NCBI GenBank assembly: GCA_002762915.1
Contig: PCYF01000031.1
Coordinates: forward strand, 1 to 6,375
Length of the DNA stretch: 6,375 bases
Direction: 5' to 3'
Source: Candidatus Woesearchaeota archaeon CG10_big_fil_rev_8_21_14_0_10_32_9
Lineage (GTDB): Archaea; Nanobdellota; Nanobdellia; Woesearchaeales; 21-14-0-10-32-9
A model generated the notes under the pieces. The model searched no databases. It saw only the letters and a list, made by a program, of their open reading frames with translations, and had not been told where the DNA came from. Both the position numbers and the translations under genes were made by a program. Positions 4,821-6,375 of the stretch are shown here, piece by piece. Every line of letters begins with the position of its first letter. Positions within the stretch are counted from its first letter, which is position 1.

Positions 4821-5417
4821 TTGTTTTCGTTCTTTGCATTAACCGCGGTTTTATTTGCATTAGCAGCAATTAGCACGCAAAGTCCTGGAGGAATTACCGG
4901 AATGGTAACAAAAGGAGCGCTTGTAGAAGAAGTATCACAAGAAGATTATGCTCTAGAAGAAACGCAAGAGATACAACCCGACTTAGAAACGTCAGAACAA
5001 GAATATGGTTCTAGCGATGATTTAAATTTAAATAACACAAACACCACTATAAATAATACTCAAATAAATGTAACCATAAATTACACCAACACGTCAATAA
5101 ATAATACTCTGATAAATACGACAATAAACACAACAATCAACAACACAATTAATACAACAATAAATACAACGACCAACACTACAATTAATACGACAACAAA
5201 TAATACTCAAACAAACAGCACAATCAATACAACAATACACAGCGCCCAAATATTAGATGAAACTGGAAATTACTCCAACACCACAATCAATACAACAATA
5301 AACAACACCACAAATACGACAATCAACATAACCAATACAACCAATTTACAAGAAGAACAAAAAACAAATGTGGTTGAGTCATTCTTTAGATGGTTCGGAA
5401 ACTTATTTTCTAACTAA
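4821..5417 (+). CDS. Secreted Asn/Thr-rich low-complexity protein, probably glycosylated; start disrupted
   Basis: The continuous frame from TTG at 4821 gives 198 residues: a hydrophobic signal-like segment (2-17), GGITGMV (23-29), an acidic linker (34-67), an Asn/Thr-rich block (69-175) and a hydrophobic/aromatic tail ESFFRWFGNLFSN (186-198). The Asn/Thr block repeats INTT-like tetrapeptides and holds about 25 N-x-S/T sequons. With a signal segment this suggests a surface or secreted stalk-like glycoprotein; no domain is recognised. The start is doubtful. An in-frame ATG at 4803, placed correctly for the promoter, hits TGA at codon 5 (4815-4817). TTG would remove the positive N-region expected of a signal peptide. 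Either TTG is used, or 4803 was the start and a nonsense change or paired indels lie between. Synonymous codons vary within the repeat, arguing against very recent expansion. Confidence 0.75.
   Translation: MFSFFALTAVLFALAAISTQSPGGITGMVTKGALVEEVSQEDYALEETQEIQPDLETSEQEYGSSDDLNLNNTNTTINNTQINVTINYTNTSINNTLINTTINTTINNTINTTINTTTNTTINTTTNNTQTNSTINTTIHSAQILDETGNYSNTTINTTINNTTNTTINITNTTNLQEEQKTNVVESFFRWFGNLFSN
5025..5345 (+). repeat. Imperfect 12-bp coding repeat (Ile-Asn-Thr-Thr)
   Basis: The segment encoding residues 69-175 repeats a degenerate 12-nt unit of the form ATHAAYACNACN. Runs of it are interrupted by NNT variants and by one non-repetitive stretch (residues 140-151, HSAQILDETGNY). Third positions vary freely (aat/aac; aca, act, acg, acc), so the protein pattern is better kept than the DNA pattern, which suggests selection on the protein. 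Confidence 0.75.
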
Positions 5418-5424
5418 GAAACAC

Positions 5425-5448
5425 AATAATTTTTTTGAATAAATTATT
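5425..5448. terminator. AT-only inverted repeat and T-run between convergent genes
   Basis: AATAATTT (5425-5432) and AAATTATT (5441-5448) are exact inverted repeats around an 8-nt loop, and a T-run (5431-5436) lies just after the stop of the Asn/Thr-rich gene. Archaeal termination relies on T-runs, so this probably ends the plus-strand transcript. The A/T-only stem is weak and reaches into the stop codon of the opposing ATPase gene. Confidence 0.45.
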
Positions 5449-6375
5449 CTTTATCTTCATGAATGGCGCTCGGAGCAGAACCGCCGTGCCAGGTAAATCT
5501 AGGACGAATTCTAATAGGATACATCTTCTCATTAGTATCATCAAAAATAATAGCCGCACCTTTTTCACGAGGAAGATCATCTAATTCTGAAACAAGACCC
5601 TGACGCATGTAACTCTGCATCAAAGTTCCAAGAGCATCAGTATCTAATTTGGCAGTGATACGATGAGCAATAACCGTATCTGCTTGAGTTAAAACATCTG
5701 TGTGAATCTTTCCAGGTTGTTGAGATGCCAAAATTAGAGAAATTCCTGGTTGACGTCCTTCTCGAAGAATTGTAATCAGCGGATCTGTTGCGAGAGTTTT
5801 TCCAGTCACGGGCAAAAATTCGTGAGCCTCATCAATAACTAACCAAACTAAAGGAAACTGTTGTTTTTTAACATCATCATCACCGTAAGGATTCATAGCT
5901 TTGTGTAAATCAAGAAATTCTTCGTCTTTTCTTGAAACCATTCTTTGAACAAACAACTTTTCAGAAATTAAACCAACAACTAGATTCTTAATATTCCAAG
6001 AACCCGGCATAGTCGCATAACAAGAAAGATCAAGAACAGAAACTTGACCAGGAACTGCAAGATCAGAAATTTTAGTTCCATTCTCACTAAATAAACCCCA
6101 GGCATCAGCATTCAAGAAATGATTTTTTGCAGCTTCAATAGATGTTTTGTCAACATCTTTGAAAGAATCTAATTCAGAAACAATTACTTTAATTGAAAAA
6201 GATTTTCCGCGTTCCTTAAGATTGTAAATTGCACGCTCAATTAAAACACCTACAGAACTATTTTCATCAATGCCAAAAGTCATGTTCCAATCTGAACCAT
6301 CGAGTTCCGAAGGTTTAATTGAAAAAGGATGATCAGAAGGAATGCCTTTTTCTTTAAAAGACTCGTGATAACCTG
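5444..6375 (-). CDS. HerA-like (FtsK/HerA superfamily, COG0433) ATPase, N-terminal part off the right edge
   Basis: The visible 309 residues are the C-terminal part of a hexameric-type DNA-translocating ATPase of the HerA class. The frame is open to 6375, so the ATG at 6283 is internal and not the start; the Walker A motif must lie beyond the edge. In visible numbering: a Walker B-like hydrophobic strand ending in IDEAHEFLP (D181-E182), LREGRQPG (203-210), the position and type of an arginine-finger loop, ILASQQPGKI (214-223) as sensor strand, and the terminal IRIRPRFTWHGG. Archaeal HerA commonly acts with NurA nuclease and Mre11-Rad50 in end resection, but none of these is in the window and this could be a HerA-like paralogue. 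Its 3' end converges on the Asn/Thr-rich gene with a 26-nt gap. Confidence 0.9.
   Translation of the reverse strand, partial: GYHESFKEKGIPSDHPFSIKPSELDGSDWNMTFGIDENSSVGVLIERAIYNLKERGKSFSIKVIVSELDSFKDVDKTSIEAAKNHFLNADAWGLFSENGTKISDLAVPGQVSVLDLSCYATMPGSWNIKNLVVGLISEKLFVQRMVSRKDEEFLDLHKAMNPYGDDDVKKQQFPLVWLVIDEAHEFLPVTGKTLATDPLITILREGRQPGISLILASQQPGKIHTDVLTQADTVIAHRITAKLDTDALGTLMQSYMRQGLVSELDDLPREKGAAIIFDDTNEKMYPIRIRPRFTWHGGSAPSAIHEDKE

Noticed and set aside
5025..5345. Noncoding satellite or CRISPR-like repeats
   Set aside because: The 12-bp period is an exact codon multiple, the frame is open throughout, and variation is concentrated in third positions, so it is coding repeat.
6281..6283. ATG at 6283 as the start of the ATPase gene
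   Set aside because: The frame stays open upstream to the window edge, and the visible protein lacks the Walker A motif that must precede Walker B.
1..6375. tRNA or rRNA genes, insertion sequences, defence operons
   Set aside because: I looked on both strands and found no tRNA-like cloverleaf, rRNA segment, transposase or recognised defence gene.

Overview
The window is AT-rich DNA that most likely comes from an uncultivated archaeon, probably a DPANN lineage such as Woesearchaeota or Pacearchaeota. The archaeal domain is well supported by an archaeal/eukaryotic-type tryptophanyl-tRNA synthetase, a DUF54 (COG1325) RNA-binding protein, an archaeal presenilin-like protease and a HerA-type ATPase. 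TATA-like boxes also sit about 26-28 nt before the start codons of most first genes, which suggests leaderless transcripts. The DPANN placement is weaker and rests on gene types and small gene size.

Layout. Positions 1-1308 hold two minus-strand membrane-protein genes: a five-helix protein of unknown function, followed by a presenilin/SPP-like intramembrane aspartyl protease that runs off the left edge. A divergent promoter region (1309-1395) separates them from a plus-strand run. This run contains a small two-helix membrane protein and an overlapping DUF54 gene (1396-2105), then trpS, another small membrane protein and a YbjQ/UPF0145 protein (2137-3803). The run collides tail-to-tail, with one base between stop codons, with two unrecognised minus-strand genes (3805-4356 and 4406-4708). 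A second divergent promoter region (4709-4802) then drives a secreted, sequon-rich Asn/Thr low-complexity protein on the plus strand (4803/4821-5417). This converges on the C-terminal part of a HerA-like ATPase gene on the minus strand (5444 to the right edge).

The window is mostly short archaeal transcription units rather than one dedicated pathway. TrpRS and DUF54 act in translation and RNA metabolism. The protease, the small membrane proteins and the Asn/Thr-rich protein belong to the envelope. HerA belongs to DNA processing or translocation.

The three most unusual signals are: a 7-bp repeat array inside the protease gene that encodes a 7-residue repeat in the loop between the two catalytic helices; the broken-looking start of the Asn/Thr-rich secreted protein, where a well-placed ATG is followed by an in-frame TGA; and the density of N-glycosylation sequons in that protein.
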